Assembly (NCBI GenBank): GCA_964242415.1
Contig: CAXTAT010000005.1
Coordinates: 62,001 to 126,000, forward strand
Length of the DNA: 64,000 nucleotides
Direction of reading: 5' to 3'
Source of the DNA: DASWOJ01 sp964242415
GTDB lineage: Bacteria; Pseudomonadota; Alphaproteobacteria; Acetobacterales; Acetobacteraceae
Position 1 is the stretch's first letter. Every line of letters begins with the position of its first letter. The position numbers and the translations under genes are program-made. Below the pieces are notes generated by a model. That model made no database searches, had not been told where the DNA came from, and was given only the letters and a program-made list of their open reading frames with translations. Positions 51,201 to 60,408 of this stretch are shown piece by piece.

Positions 51201-51353
51201 CTTCTCCCTCTCCCTCCGGGAGAAGGCCGGGATGAGGGAGTCTTGCGGCGCGACCCTCGGCCCATGACAGCCTCGGCGCAGCGGAACCGGAGGTGTTCCG
51301 CGCCGCAGCGAAGTCCCCCTCACCCCGGCACTTTCCCAAAGGGAGAGGGAGAA
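51201..51353. repeat. Family A inverted pair, copy 6
   Basis: Left arm 51201-51239 (CTCCCTCTCC, GGGAGAAGG, CCGGGATGAGGGAG) and right arm 51315-51353 (CCCCTCACCCC, AAAGGGAGAGGGAG). The inner flanks GTCTTGCGGCGCGACC and CGCGCCGCAGCGAAG are themselves inverted, giving a long hairpin between phaZ and the TetR gene. Confidence 0.85.
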
Positions 51354-51417
51354 GGCACCCGCCCGCACAACGCCATCGTTGCGCCACGCCGCCATCCCGC
51401 CTAAACACCGTTCACTT

Positions 51418-52023
51418 ATGCAAGCCCTCACCGAACCCGCCCCCCGCACCCGCAAGCCGCGCGGCCAGGGCGCCAGCCGCCGGGGTGAAATCCTCGCCGC
51501 CGCCACCCGCATCTTCCTTGAGGAGGGCACGGCCAACGTCACCATGCGGCGAATCGCAGCGGCCGTGGGCGTGTCCACCACGGCGCTATACGTGTACTTC
51601 GCCGACAAGGACGCCATTCTGCAGGCCATCGCCGAGGCAACGTTCGCCGAGCTGCTGGGCGCCCTGGAAGCCAGCCAACGCACCGGCGGCACCCCAGCCG
51701 AGCGGTTCCGCGCCGGCCTGCGCGCCTATGTCGGCTTCGGCCTGGCCCGGTCCGACGCCTATCGCCTGACCTTCGGCGCCCCCTCCCCCTGCGACACCAT
51801 CCAGGCGGCGGACCACTCCTTCGCCATCCTGCAACACGGCATCGAGGAGATGATGCAGGCCGGGCTGTTCCGCCCCGGCCCGTCCGAGCCTGCCGCCGAA
51901 GGCGTCTGGGCCTGCCTGCACGGCCTGACCGTCCTCCTGGTGGACCAGGCGCAGCACCTCAGCACGCCGCCGGAACGCCTGACCGATCAAGTGCTGAACA
52001 TGGTCATCGCCGGCCTCGCCTAA
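51418..52023 (+). CDS. TetR/AcrR-family repressor
   Basis: A 201-residue TetR-family regulator. The N-terminal HTH is clear (RRGEILAAATRIFLEEGTAN, VTMRRIAAAVGVSTTALYVYFADKDAIL), and the C-terminal half is a typical ligand-binding helical domain. It precedes an RND efflux pair on the same strand, so it most likely represses that pump and responds to its substrate. The start ATG 51418 is chosen over an upstream in-frame start that lacks family-like sequence. Confidence 0.92.
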   Translation: MQALTEPAPRTRKPRGQGASRRGEILAAATRIFLEEGTANVTMRRIAAAVGVSTTALYVYFADKDAILQAIAEATFAELLGALEASQRTGGTPAERFRAGLRAYVGFGLARSDAYRLTFGAPSPCDTIQAADHSFAILQHGIEEMMQAGLFRPGPSEPAAEGVWACLHGLTVLLVDQAQHLSTPPERLTDQVLNMVIAGLA

Positions 52024-52048
52024 ACTGAACATTGTAAACTGAATCTTG
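52021..52048. promoter_or_regulatory. 14-bp direct repeat, probable TetR operator/promoter region
   Basis: TAAACTGAACATTG (52021-52034) and TAAACTGAATCTTG (52035-52048), 12 of 14 identical, AT-rich in GC-rich DNA, between the repressor and the pump genes. The first repeat contains the repressor stop codon. Confidence 0.5.
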
Positions 52049-52087
52049 TTAAGTTAGGCTGCGCCCACCCTCGCCCCAGGTGATGCC

Positions 52088-53170
52088 ATGTCGCGCCAAG
52101 CCGCCCTCCCCGCCCTCATCCTCGCCGCCGCCCTCCTCACCGCAGCCCGGGTCGCCGTCGCCGAGCCGGCCAAGCCCGTGCGCGTGCAAACCGTCGTCCT
52201 GGTGCAAAGCCACCCGGCATTGACCGCGTCCGGCACCGTCCAGGCCCGCACCCAGGCCGACCTGGCGTTCCGCGTCGCCGGCAAGGTCATCGCCCGCCCG
52301 GTCGAGGTCGGCGACACCGTGCGCGCCGGGCAGGTGCTGGCGCAGCTCGACCCCGCCGACCTGCAGCTTTCCCAGGAGGCGGCGGTCGCGGCGGTGCAGG
52401 CCGCGCAGGCCGACAGCGAGAACACCCAGGCCGACGTGCGCCGCTACGCCTCGCTGGGCCGGTCCTCCCCGGCCTATCTGCCGTCGGAGTGGGACAAGCG
52501 CACGGCGGCGATGCGGATGGCGGACGCCCGGCTGTCCCAAATGCAGCGGTCCCTAGCCCTGGCGGAGGATCAGCGGACCTACGGCGCGCTGACGGCCGAT
52601 GCGGACGGGATCGTGACGGCGCTGCCGGTGCAGGTGGGCCAGGTCGTCGCCGCCGGGCAGGCCGTGGCCGCGGTGGCCCACACGGCGGAGGTGGAGGTCG
52701 TGGCCGACGTGCCGGAGAACCGCCTGGCCGACGTGCGCGCCGTGCATGATGTGGCGATCACCCTCTGGGCGCTGCCCGGCACGGCATTGCACGGCCGGGT
52801 GCGCGAGGTCGGGGCCTTGGCCGACCCCGCCAGCCGCACCTTCGCCGTCAGGGTAACGGTGCTGGACGCGCCGCCCGGCGCCCTGGCGCTGGGCATGACG
52901 GCCACTGTCAGCTTCGGCCTGGCCGGGCCGCCGGTCGCCCCGTTGCCGCCGAGTGCGCTGGCGGACATGGCGGGCAAGCCAGCCGTATGGGTGCTAGACC
53001 CCGTGGCCCATCGCGCGTCGCTGCGCCCGGTCGAGCTGGCCGGCTACGGCCCCGACGGCAGCCTGCTGGTGCGCGCCGGGCTGCAGGCCGGCGAGCAGGT
53101 GGTGACCGCCGGGGTGCAGGGGCTGGACCCCACCATGAAGCTGACCGCCTGGGCGGGCGCCGCGCGATGA
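52088..53170 (+). CDS. RND efflux periplasmic adaptor (membrane fusion protein)
   Basis: A 360-residue adaptor with signal peptide (1 to about 25), lipoyl/barrel-sandwich halves around a short hairpin (FRVAGKVIARPVEVGDTVRAGQVLAQLDP; ADGIVTALPVQVGQVVAAGQAV), and a late beta-barrel (VPENRLADVRAVHD). It links the RND pump to an outer-membrane channel, which is not encoded here. The stop overlaps the pump start (ATGA). Confidence 0.93.
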   Translation: MSRQAALPALILAAALLTAARVAVAEPAKPVRVQTVVLVQSHPALTASGTVQARTQADLAFRVAGKVIARPVEVGDTVRAGQVLAQLDPADLQLSQEAAVAAVQAAQADSENTQADVRRYASLGRSSPAYLPSEWDKRTAAMRMADARLSQMQRSLALAEDQRTYGALTADADGIVTALPVQVGQVVAAGQAVAAVAHTAEVEVVADVPENRLADVRAVHDVAITLWALPGTALHGRVREVGALADPASRTFAVRVTVLDAPPGALALGMTATVSFGLAGPPVAPLPPSALADMAGKPAVWVLDPVAHRASLRPVELAGYGPDGSLLVRAGLQAGEQVVTAGVQGLDPTMKLTAWAGAAR

Positions 53171-56100
53171 GGGGCAACCTCTCCGCCTGGGCCTTGCAGC
53201 ACCGGGCGCTGACCCTGTTCGCCATGCTGGCCCTCGCCGCAGGCGGGGTGTGGGCCTACCTCGGCCTGGGCCGCGCCGAGGACCCGGCCTTCACCATCAA
53301 GCAGATGGTCATCGTCCTCGACTGGCCCGGCGCCTCCCCGGACGAGATGTCGCGTGAGGTCACCGACCGCGTCGAGCGCAAGCTGGAGGACCTGGCCTTC
53401 CTCGACCACATCGACAGCCAGACCCAGCCCGGCCACGCCGTCGTCACCGTCAACCTGCGCGACGACATCAGCCCGCGCGACGTGCCCGGCTCCTGGTACC
53501 AGGTCCGCAAGAAGGTCGGGGACATCGCCGCCAGCTTCCCCGAGGGCGTGCGCCCGCCGCTGTTCAACGACGAGTTCGGCGACACCTACTCCGTCGTCTA
53601 TGCCCTGACCGGCGACGGCTTCTCCCTGCCGGAGCTGAAGCACATCGCCGAAGACGTGCGCGAGGCGCTGACCACCGTCCCCGGCGTCGGCAAGGTCATC
53701 CTGCTCGGTCAGCAGGACGAGCAGATTACCATCGAGGTATCCTACCGCAAGCTGGCCGAGCTGGGCCTGACACTACAGGACGTGTTCACCGCCCTGCGCC
53801 AGGAGAACAGCGTGGTCGCCGGCGGCTTCGTCGATACCGCGCACGACCGCATCCGCGTCCGCACCCGCGCGGCGCTGGATGGCCCGGCGGCGCTGGCGGC
53901 ACTGCCGCTCCAGGTGCACGGCCACCTGCTGCGCCTAAGCGACTTCGCAGCCGTCAGCCGCACCACGCTCGATCCCCCCGCCAGCACCATGCGCGTCAAC
54001 GGCCACCCTGCGCTGGGCCTGGGCATCAGCATGGCCGACGGCGGCAACGTGCTGGCCCTGGGCAAGAACGTCGCCGCCCGCCTGGCCAGGATCGAGCCGA
54101 CCCTGCCGATGGGCGTCCACTTCACCGCGATCAACGACCAGAGCGAGGTCGTGGCCGCCGACATCACCGACTTCCAGACTGAGTTCCTGGCCGCGCTCGC
54201 CATCGTGCTACTGGTCAGCTTCATCAGCCTCGGCTGGCGCACCGGCATCGTCGTCGCCATCAGCGTGCCCCTGGTGCTGGCCGGCGTCTTCGTCGGCATG
54301 AAGCTGCTGAGCATCGACCTGCAGCGCATCTCGCTCGGCGCCATGATCATCGCGCTGGGCCTGCTGGTGGACGACGCCATCATCGCGGTCGAGACCATGA
54401 CCGTGAAGCTCGACCAGGGCTGGGACCGCTTCCGCGCGGGCAGCTTCGCCTACACCTCCACGGCGTTCCCGATGCTGACCGGGACCTTGGTGACGGCGGC
54501 GGGCTACCTGCCGGTCGGCTTGGCCCGGTCCGGCACGGGGGAGTACACGCAGGACATCTTCCGCGTCGTCGGCATGGCGCTGGTGCTGTCTTGGCTGGTG
54601 GCGGTGCTGTTCGTGCCGTTCCTCGGCGCGGCGCTGCTCCCCGCCCCAAAGCCCGGCGCCGTGCACCACGACGCCTACACCAGCCGCACCTACCGCTGGT
54701 TCCGCGGCGTGGTGGCCTGGTGCGTGCGCCGCCGCTGGACGGTGATCGCCCTCACCGTGCTGGCGTTCGCCGTGTCCGCCGCCGGGTTCACCCGGGTGCC
54801 CAACCAGTTCTTCCCGGCGTCCGACCGGCTGGAGATTATGATGGACGTGCGCCTGCCGGAGGGCGCCAGCTTCGCCGCCACCGCCGCGGTGGTCGCCAAG
54901 CTGGAGCACCTGCTGGACCAGCAGCCCGGCATCGCCTCGTATGTCGCCTACACCGGCACCGGCACGCCCCGCTTCTTCCTGGCCTTCGCGCCCGAGCTGG
55001 ACCAGCCGAACTACGCGCAGGTCGTCATCAACACCCGCACCATCCCGGACCGCGAGCGCCTGCTGGCGACGCTCACCGCGGTGGTGGACCGCGGCGACCT
55101 GGGGGAGTTCCCCGACGTGCGCCTGCGCCCGTCGCGGCTGGAGCTGGGACCGCCGGTCGGCTACCCCGTGCAGTTCCGGGTGACCGGCCCTGACGCCCTG
55201 GCGCTGCGCGGCATCGCGGCGCAGGTCCGCGGCGTGATGGCGGGGCTGCCGCACCTGCGCAACATCAGCGACAACTGGGGCGCGCTCGGCAAGCAGGTCA
55301 CCATCACCGTGGACCAGGACAAGGCGCGTATCCTGGGCGTGACCAGCGCCGACGTGGCCAACACCCTGCAAACCCTGCAGCAAGGCGCTGCGATCACCTC
55401 CTACCGCGAGGGCACCGACCTGATCCCGGTCATCATCCGCGCCGTGCCGGACGAGCGGGTGGACCTGGCCGGGCTGGCCGACGTGAGCATCCCCGTGCCG
55501 GGCCGCCATGCGGTGGCGCTGGGGCAGATCGCCACCATCGGCTGGGGTCTGGAGCAGCCGGTTGCCTTGCGGCGCGACCGCACGCCGGTGCTGGTGGTGC
55601 GCGCCGACACGATGCCGGGCATCCAGGCCCCGGACGCGACCGCCGAGGTGCTACCCTTGCTGGCAGGCATCAAGGCGTCGCTGCCCCCGGGCTACCGGAT
55701 CGACACCGGCGGCGCGGTGGAGGAAAGCGCCAAGGGAGCCGCCAGCATCAACAAGGTGATGCCGCTGATGCTGGTGGTAACGCTGTCGCTGCTGATGGTA
55801 CAGATGCAGTCGTTCAGCCGGATGGCGATGGTGGTGCTGACGGCGCCCTTGGGCCTGATCGGCGTCACGGCGGCGCTGCTGCTGACCGGGGCGCCGTTCG
55901 GCTTCGTGGCGACGCTGGGGTTCATCGCGCTGTCGGGCATCATCATGCGCAACAGCGTCATCCTGGTGGACCAGATCGAGCAGGACATCCGCGCCGGCGC
56001 CGCCCCGGCGGACGCCATCGTCGAGGCCACGGTGCGCCGCTCCCGCCCCATCGTGCTGACGGCGGCGGCGGCGATCCTGGCGCTGGTGCCGCTGGCGTTC

Positions 56101-56262
56101 AGCGTGTTCTGGGGGCCGATGGCCATCGCGATCATGGGTGGGCTGGTGAGCGCCACGGTGCTGACGCTGTGCTTCGTCCCGGCGCTGTATGCCGCCTGGT
56201 CGCGCGTCGGCCGCCGCGTGGCCAACCCGGCAGCGGCAAAGGGATTGCAACCCGCGGAGTAG
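53167..56262 (+). CDS. RND efflux transporter (AcrB/HAE1-like)
   Basis: A 1031-residue proton-driven RND pump. It has twelve membrane helices in two halves, each with a large periplasmic domain. The proton relay Asp402-Asp403 lies in GLLVDDAIIAVE, and the late LVPLAFSVFWGPMAIAIMGGL is typical. It may expel drugs, solvents or metals; the substrate is not readable, but the sequence is not of the CusA type. It overlaps the adaptor gene and is presumably under the TetR gene. Confidence 0.94.
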   Translation: MRGNLSAWALQHRALTLFAMLALAAGGVWAYLGLGRAEDPAFTIKQMVIVLDWPGASPDEMSREVTDRVERKLEDLAFLDHIDSQTQPGHAVVTVNLRDDISPRDVPGSWYQVRKKVGDIAASFPEGVRPPLFNDEFGDTYSVVYALTGDGFSLPELKHIAEDVREALTTVPGVGKVILLGQQDEQITIEVSYRKLAELGLTLQDVFTALRQENSVVAGGFVDTAHDRIRVRTRAALDGPAALAALPLQVHGHLLRLSDFAAVSRTTLDPPASTMRVNGHPALGLGISMADGGNVLALGKNVAARLARIEPTLPMGVHFTAINDQSEVVAADITDFQTEFLAALAIVLLVSFISLGWRTGIVVAISVPLVLAGVFVGMKLLSIDLQRISLGAMIIALGLLVDDAIIAVETMTVKLDQGWDRFRAGSFAYTSTAFPMLTGTLVTAAGYLPVGLARSGTGEYTQDIFRVVGMALVLSWLVAVLFVPFLGAALLPAPKPGAVHHDAYTSRTYRWFRGVVAWCVRRRWTVIALTVLAFAVSAAGFTRVPNQFFPASDRLEIMMDVRLPEGASFAATAAVVAKLEHLLDQQPGIASYVAYTGTGTPRFFLAFAPELDQPNYAQVVINTRTIPDRERLLATLTAVVDRGDLGEFPDVRLRPSRLELGPPVGYPVQFRVTGPDALALRGIAAQVRGVMAGLPHLRNISDNWGALGKQVTITVDQDKARILGVTSADVANTLQTLQQGAAITSYREGTDLIPVIIRAVPDERVDLAGLADVSIPVPGRHAVALGQIATIGWGLEQPVALRRDRTPVLVVRADTMPGIQAPDATAEVLPLLAGIKASLPPGYRIDTGGAVEESAKGAASINKVMPLMLVVTLSLLMVQMQSFSRMAMVVLTAPLGLIGVTAALLLTGAPFGFVATLGFIALSGIIMRNSVILVDQIEQDIRAGAAPADAIVEATVRRSRPIVLTAAAAILALVPLAFSVFWGPMAIAIMGGLVSATVLTLCFVPALYAAWSRVGRRVANPAAAKGLQPAE

Positions 56263-56298
56263 GCGCGCGCTGTGAGGAGATGAGCAAGCATCATCCCC

Positions 56299-56398
56299 CG
56301 TCATTGCGGGCCGCGCGTGCGGCGTGGCAATCCAGGACCCGTGGGGACCGTGCCGGCCGCCCCTGGATCGCCGCGCCCCAAGCGGCTCGCGGTGACGA
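56299..56398. repeat. Family B inverted pair, copy 4
   Basis: Left arm CGTCATTGCGGGCCG..GGCGTGGCAATCCAGG (56299-56337) and right arm CCCTGGATCGCCGCGCC..GCTCGCGGTGACGAA (to 56398), upstream of panC. Confidence 0.8.
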
Positions 56399-56428
56399 AC
56401 CCGAAGCTGCGTCCGGCCTGGCCCCAGG

Positions 56429-57250
56429 ATGATCGTCGCCCGCGACGTGCCGGAGCTGCGCCGGGTGCTGGCCGCCCTGCCGCGCCCGCTGGCGATGGTG
56501 CCGACCATGGGGGCGCTGCACGCCGGGCACATGGCGCTGCTGTCGGCGGGGCAGCACCAGGCCGCCAGTACGGTCGCCTCGATCTTCGTGAACCCGCTGC
56601 AGTTTTCCGGCAACGAGGACTTCGACCGCTACCCGCGCGACGACGCCGCGGACCTGGCGCAACTGGACGCCGCCGGGTGCGATGTCGTCTGGCTGCCGTC
56701 GGTGGAGACCATGTACGCGCCGGACCGCGCCACGGCGGTCGAGGTCGGCGGTCCCTCGGAAGGCTTCGAGGGCGCCATCCGCCCCGGCCACTTCCGCGGC
56801 ATGGCCACAGTGGTGGCAAAGCTGCTGCACCAGGCCGGCCCGGACCTGGTGCTGTTCGGCGAGAAGGACTGGCAGCAGTTGCAGGTGGTGCGGCGCATGG
56901 CGGCGGACCTCGACTGGCCCGTGCAGGTCGTCGCCGTGCCGACCCTGCGGGAGGCGGACGGCCTGGCGATGTCCTCGCGCAACCGCTACCTGACGCCCGA
57001 GCAGCGGGCGGTGGCGCCGGGCCTGTTCCGGGTGCTGCGCGCGGCGGCGGGCGCCGGCGGCAACCCGGCGGCGCTGGAGCTGGGCGACGCCGCCCTACGC
57101 GCCCAGGGCATGCAGCCGGACTACCTCGCCCTGGTCCACGCCGAGACGATGCAGCCGATCACGGCGCCGGATGGCCCGGCCCGGCTGATAGCGGCAGCCC
57201 GCCTGGGCACGGTGCGCCTGCTGGACAACGTAGCAGTCCCCCCTGCCTAG
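56429..57250 (+). CDS. panC: Pantothenate synthetase
   Basis: A 273-residue PanC that joins pantoate and beta-alanine with ATP. The HIGH-type MGALHAGH (27-34), FVNPLQF, the GHFRGMATVVAKL region, LFGEKDWQQ and AMSSRNRYLTPEQR are all present. Length is normal. No panB or panD in the window. It lies between two family B repeats. Confidence 0.96.
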   Translation: MIVARDVPELRRVLAALPRPLAMVPTMGALHAGHMALLSAGQHQAASTVASIFVNPLQFSGNEDFDRYPRDDAADLAQLDAAGCDVVWLPSVETMYAPDRATAVEVGGPSEGFEGAIRPGHFRGMATVVAKLLHQAGPDLVLFGEKDWQQLQVVRRMAADLDWPVQVVAVPTLREADGLAMSSRNRYLTPEQRAVAPGLFRVLRAAAGAGGNPAALELGDAALRAQGMQPDYLALVHAETMQPITAPDGPARLIAAARLGTVRLLDNVAVPPA

Positions 57251-57255
57251 CTCTG

Positions 57256-57564
57256 CCCCCTCTCCCCCTTCGGGAGAGGGCCGGGGTGAGGGGGTCTTGC
57301 CCACCGCTGCCCTCAGTGCCGCCCCAACCGTGCTGCCCAATACAAACCGACCAACGACCCTGCCCAACCCTGCGCCAAATCGTCCCGTCATTGCGAGCCG
57401 GCTTCGGCGTGGCAATCCAGGAAGACAAGGACCGCCCTCGCCCCCTGGATCGCCGCGCCAAAAGTACAGCCCGCCCTCCCCGATCAGCCTCACGGGCAAG
57501 TCGGTACAAACTAGGCGAACCCCGCCAAAATCCCCCTTCCCCCCGCAGCAGAAAGCAAGAGCAG
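57256..57564. repeat. Family A arms, copy 7, enclosing a family B pair
   Basis: A clear left arm (57256-57294) and a strongly decayed right arm at about 57531-57564 (CCCCTTCCCC..CAGAAAGCAAG). A family B pair (57386-57459) lies inside. Together they fill most of the 368-base gap between panC and the acyl-CoA synthetase. Confidence 0.55.
57386..57459. repeat. Family B inverted pair, copy 5
   Basis: Left arm CGTCATTGCGAGCCGGC..GGCGTGGCAATCCAGG and right arm CCCTGGATCGCCGCGCC, separated by about 20 bases. Confidence 0.75.
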
Positions 57565-57618
57565 CTTGCCGCCGTCCCCACCCCTTGCAACACTCCGCCG
57601 CAAGGAAAGGGCCCCAAC

Positions 57619-59238
57619 GTGCTAGAACGCCGCCCGACATACGCCGAAACGCGCGCTGCCTTCGCCTGGCGGGTCCCGCCCCGCTTCAACATCGCCCACG
57701 CCATCTGCGACCGCCACGCCGCAACCGGCGGCGACGCCCTGCTGACCGAGGCCCCGGACGGCACCCCGCGCCGCCTCACCTTCGCGCACCTGCGGGAGAT
57801 GTCCAGCCGCCTCGCCAACGCCCTGCAGGCCCACGGCGTCCAACGCGGCGACCGCGTGGCGATCCTGCTGCCGCAATGCGCCGAATGCCTGGTCGCGCAC
57901 CTCGCCGCCTACCGCATGGGCGCCATCGCCCTGCCGCTGTTCACCCTGTTCGGGCCGGAAGCCATCGAGTACCGCCTGGCCAACAGCGGCGCCCGCGCCC
58001 TGGTCACCGCCGACGAGGGCCTGGCCAAGCTGCACGGCCTGCGCGACCGCCTGCCAGAATTGCGCCTAATCCTGGGCGCCGACGGCGCCCGCGAAGGCGG
58101 CGTGCTGGACCTCCAAGCCGAGCTGTCCCGCGCCTCCCCCACCCACGCCCCCGCCGACACCGCCGCCGACGACCCGGCGCTGATCCTCTACACCTCCGGC
58201 ACCACCGGCCAGCCCAAGGGCGTCCTGCACGCCCACCGCGTCCTGCTCGGCATGCTGCCCGGCGTCGAGCTGCCGCACGACTTCCTCCCCCAGCCCGGCG
58301 ACCGCATGTGGACCCCCGCCGACTGGGCCTGGGCCGGCGGCCTGCTGGACGTGCTGCTGCCCAGCCTGTTCCACGGCGTCCCCGTGCTGGCCCACCGCCT
58401 GCCGAAGTTCGATCCCGACGCCGCCTATGCCCTCATCGCCCGGCACGGCATCCGCAACGCCTTCATGCCGCCGACCGCGCTCAAGATCATGCGCGCCGTC
58501 CCCCCGCCCCGCGACCCGCCCGGGATGCGCAGCGTCGCCAGCGGCGGCGAGCGGCTGGGGGAGGAAATGCTCGACTGGGGCCGCGCCACCTTCGGCCTGA
58601 CCATCAACGAGTTCTACGGCCAGACCGAGATCAACCTCGTCGTCGGCAACTGCGCCACCCTGATGCCGCTGCGCCCGGGCTCGATGGGCCGCGCCATCCC
58701 GGGGCACGACGTGGCGGTGCTGGACGGGGACGGCGCGGCGGTCCCCCCCGGCGAAACCGGGTCCCTGGCGGTGCGCGCCCCCGACCCCGCGCTGTTCCTG
58801 CGCTACTGGAACAACCCCGACGCCACGGAACGCAAGTTCCGCCAGGGACCGGACGGCGCGCGCTGGTGCCTGACGGGCGACGTGGGCCGCGCGGATGCGG
58901 ACGGCTACCTATGGTTCCACGGCCGCGACGACGACGTGATCATCAGCGCCGGCTACCGCATCGGCCCCGACGAGATCGAGGACTGCCTGATGCGCCACCC
59001 CGCCGTCGGCATGGTCGCGGTGATCGGCGTGCCCGACCCGGTGCGCGGCGAGGTCGTCAAGGCGTTCGTGGTGCCGACCCCGGGGCACGACGCCGGGCCA
59101 GGGCTGGCGGCGGAGATCCAGGCGTTCGTGAAGACCCGCCTGTCGGCCCACGAGTATCCCCGCGCCATCGAGTTCCGCGAGGACCTGCCGATGACCCTCA
59201 CAGGCAAGATCAGGCGGCGGGACCTGCGCCAGGTCTAG
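57619..59238 (+). CDS. Acyl-CoA synthetase (AMP-forming, ANL family)
   Basis: A 539-residue adenylate-forming enzyme. The P-loop LYTSGTTGQPKGVLH, INEFYGQTE, SAGYRIGPDEIED and the late catalytic Lys in TLTGKIRRRD are intact. It resembles acetyl/propionyl- or medium-chain acyl-CoA synthetases. The start is GTG 57619 with AAGGAAAGGG just upstream; the frame upstream of that runs through repeats. A MaoC hydratase follows by 25 bases, suggesting joint work on an acyl-CoA. Confidence 0.92.
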   Translation: MLERRPTYAETRAAFAWRVPPRFNIAHAICDRHAATGGDALLTEAPDGTPRRLTFAHLREMSSRLANALQAHGVQRGDRVAILLPQCAECLVAHLAAYRMGAIALPLFTLFGPEAIEYRLANSGARALVTADEGLAKLHGLRDRLPELRLILGADGAREGGVLDLQAELSRASPTHAPADTAADDPALILYTSGTTGQPKGVLHAHRVLLGMLPGVELPHDFLPQPGDRMWTPADWAWAGGLLDVLLPSLFHGVPVLAHRLPKFDPDAAYALIARHGIRNAFMPPTALKIMRAVPPPRDPPGMRSVASGGERLGEEMLDWGRATFGLTINEFYGQTEINLVVGNCATLMPLRPGSMGRAIPGHDVAVLDGDGAAVPPGETGSLAVRAPDPALFLRYWNNPDATERKFRQGPDGARWCLTGDVGRADADGYLWFHGRDDDVIISAGYRIGPDEIEDCLMRHPAVGMVAVIGVPDPVRGEVVKAFVVPTPGHDAGPGLAAEIQAFVKTRLSAHEYPRAIEFREDLPMTLTGKIRRRDLRQV

Positions 59239-59263
59239 GGACGGGCAGCATAAGGGCGCAAGC

Positions 59264-59701
59264 ATGGGCAAGCTGTATGACGAGTTCACCCCCGGCCGGT
59301 CCTGGACAACGCCGGGCCGCACCGTGACCGAGGCCGACATCATCGGCTTCGCCGGGCTGACCGGCGACTACAACCCGCTGCATGTGGACGAGGTGTTCGC
59401 CGCCGCGACCGGGTTCGGCGGCCGCATCGCACACGGCCCCATGGGCATCGGCATGGCGTTCGGCCTGGCGTCGCGCCTGGACCTGATCGACGGAACGGCG
59501 GTCGCGTTGCTGGGCGTGCAATGGGACTTCCGCGCCCCAGTGCGGGCAGGGGACACCCTCCATGCCGCCATCACCGTGCGCGAGGCCCGGCCGACCCGGG
59601 GCGCAGACCAAGGGATGGTGACGCTCGCCTTCACCATCCTCAACCAACGGGAGGAGGTGGTTCAGGACGGGGTAGCCCGGCTGCTGATGCGGCGGACCTG
59701 A
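59264..59701 (+). CDS. MaoC-like dehydratase (single hot-dog)
   Basis: A 145-residue hot-dog protein with the hydratase motif GLTGDYNPLHVDEVFAAATG (catalytic Asp and His), then IAHGPMGIGMAFG. It acts as an (R)-specific enoyl-CoA hydratase or related dehydratase on CoA thioesters. It follows the acyl-CoA synthetase closely on the same strand. Confidence 0.92.
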   Translation: MGKLYDEFTPGRSWTTPGRTVTEADIIGFAGLTGDYNPLHVDEVFAAATGFGGRIAHGPMGIGMAFGLASRLDLIDGTAVALLGVQWDFRAPVRAGDTLHAAITVREARPTRGADQGMVTLAFTILNQREEVVQDGVARLLMRRT

Positions 59702-59784
59702 CGCAGGTAGCCGTGTCGTGATGCGACCGACGCACGCCCCGGGCGCTTGCACCCCAGCTTCCCATACGGAAAAAGGCGCCGAGC

Positions 59785-60075
59785 ATGAGAACCCTGATAA
59801 TCGTAACTGCAGCCGTCCTGGCTTTCGGTTCTGCAGCCCGCGCCCAGAACATCAATGCCCCGATCGCCCGGCCGTCGCCAACCATATCGACCGGCTCGCC
59901 CAGTCCAGCCATCAGCACCCCACGCGGGCCGGATGTCAGGGTTGGCGGAACCCGAAGCTATCAACAACTTGTGGGACCGAATGGCAGCGCCGGCATCATG
60001 ACGCCGAACAGCAACGGCACCAGCACCATCATCGGTCCCGGCGGCGGCAGCCAGGTCGTGCCGACGCCGCGCTGA
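59785..60075 (+). CDS. Small secreted Ser/Pro/Gly-rich protein
   Basis: A 96-residue protein with a signal peptide (MRTLIIVTAAVLAFGSAARA) and a low-complexity mature part rich in Pro, Ser, Thr and Gly (RPSPTISTGSPSPAISTPRG; NGTSTIIGPGGGSQVVPTPR). No known family. It resembles the other small secreted peptides in this window in style, but not in sequence. Confidence 0.6.
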   Translation: MRTLIIVTAAVLAFGSAARAQNINAPIARPSPTISTGSPSPAISTPRGPDVRVGGTRSYQQLVGPNGSAGIMTPNSNGTSTIIGPGGGSQVVPTPR

Positions 60076-60408
60076 CCGGCGGGTTGGACCAGCTTTAGGC
60101 AACCAGGCCGGCGTAGCTTCAGGGCGAGGGGGGCACCCGGCCCATGTGACGAACCCGAACGCATCGCGGCGCACGCCGTCACGTCCGGCCGCGGCTGCAC
60201 GGCATGCCACCACGTCGTGCAGGCGTCACTGATCCTATCCCGGCCGCGTCCGCCTGATCCCGCCTCACTCCCGCAGGTCCGCGCCGCAATCCACCATCGC
60301 GGGCACCCCGGGCGGCGGGACCTTCCGAAAGCCTCCATTCCGCCAATATCGCATTGCAGCATCGATCACCCGGCCCAGTGCCGGCAACCGCGGCAGCAGG
60401 AATGGACG
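60076..60408. other. Intergenic region, 333 bases, nothing recognised
   Basis: Between the secreted peptide and the aminotransferase. The aminotransferase frame is open through part of it but with non-family sequence; I see no repeat, hairpin or promoter box. Confidence 0.5.
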
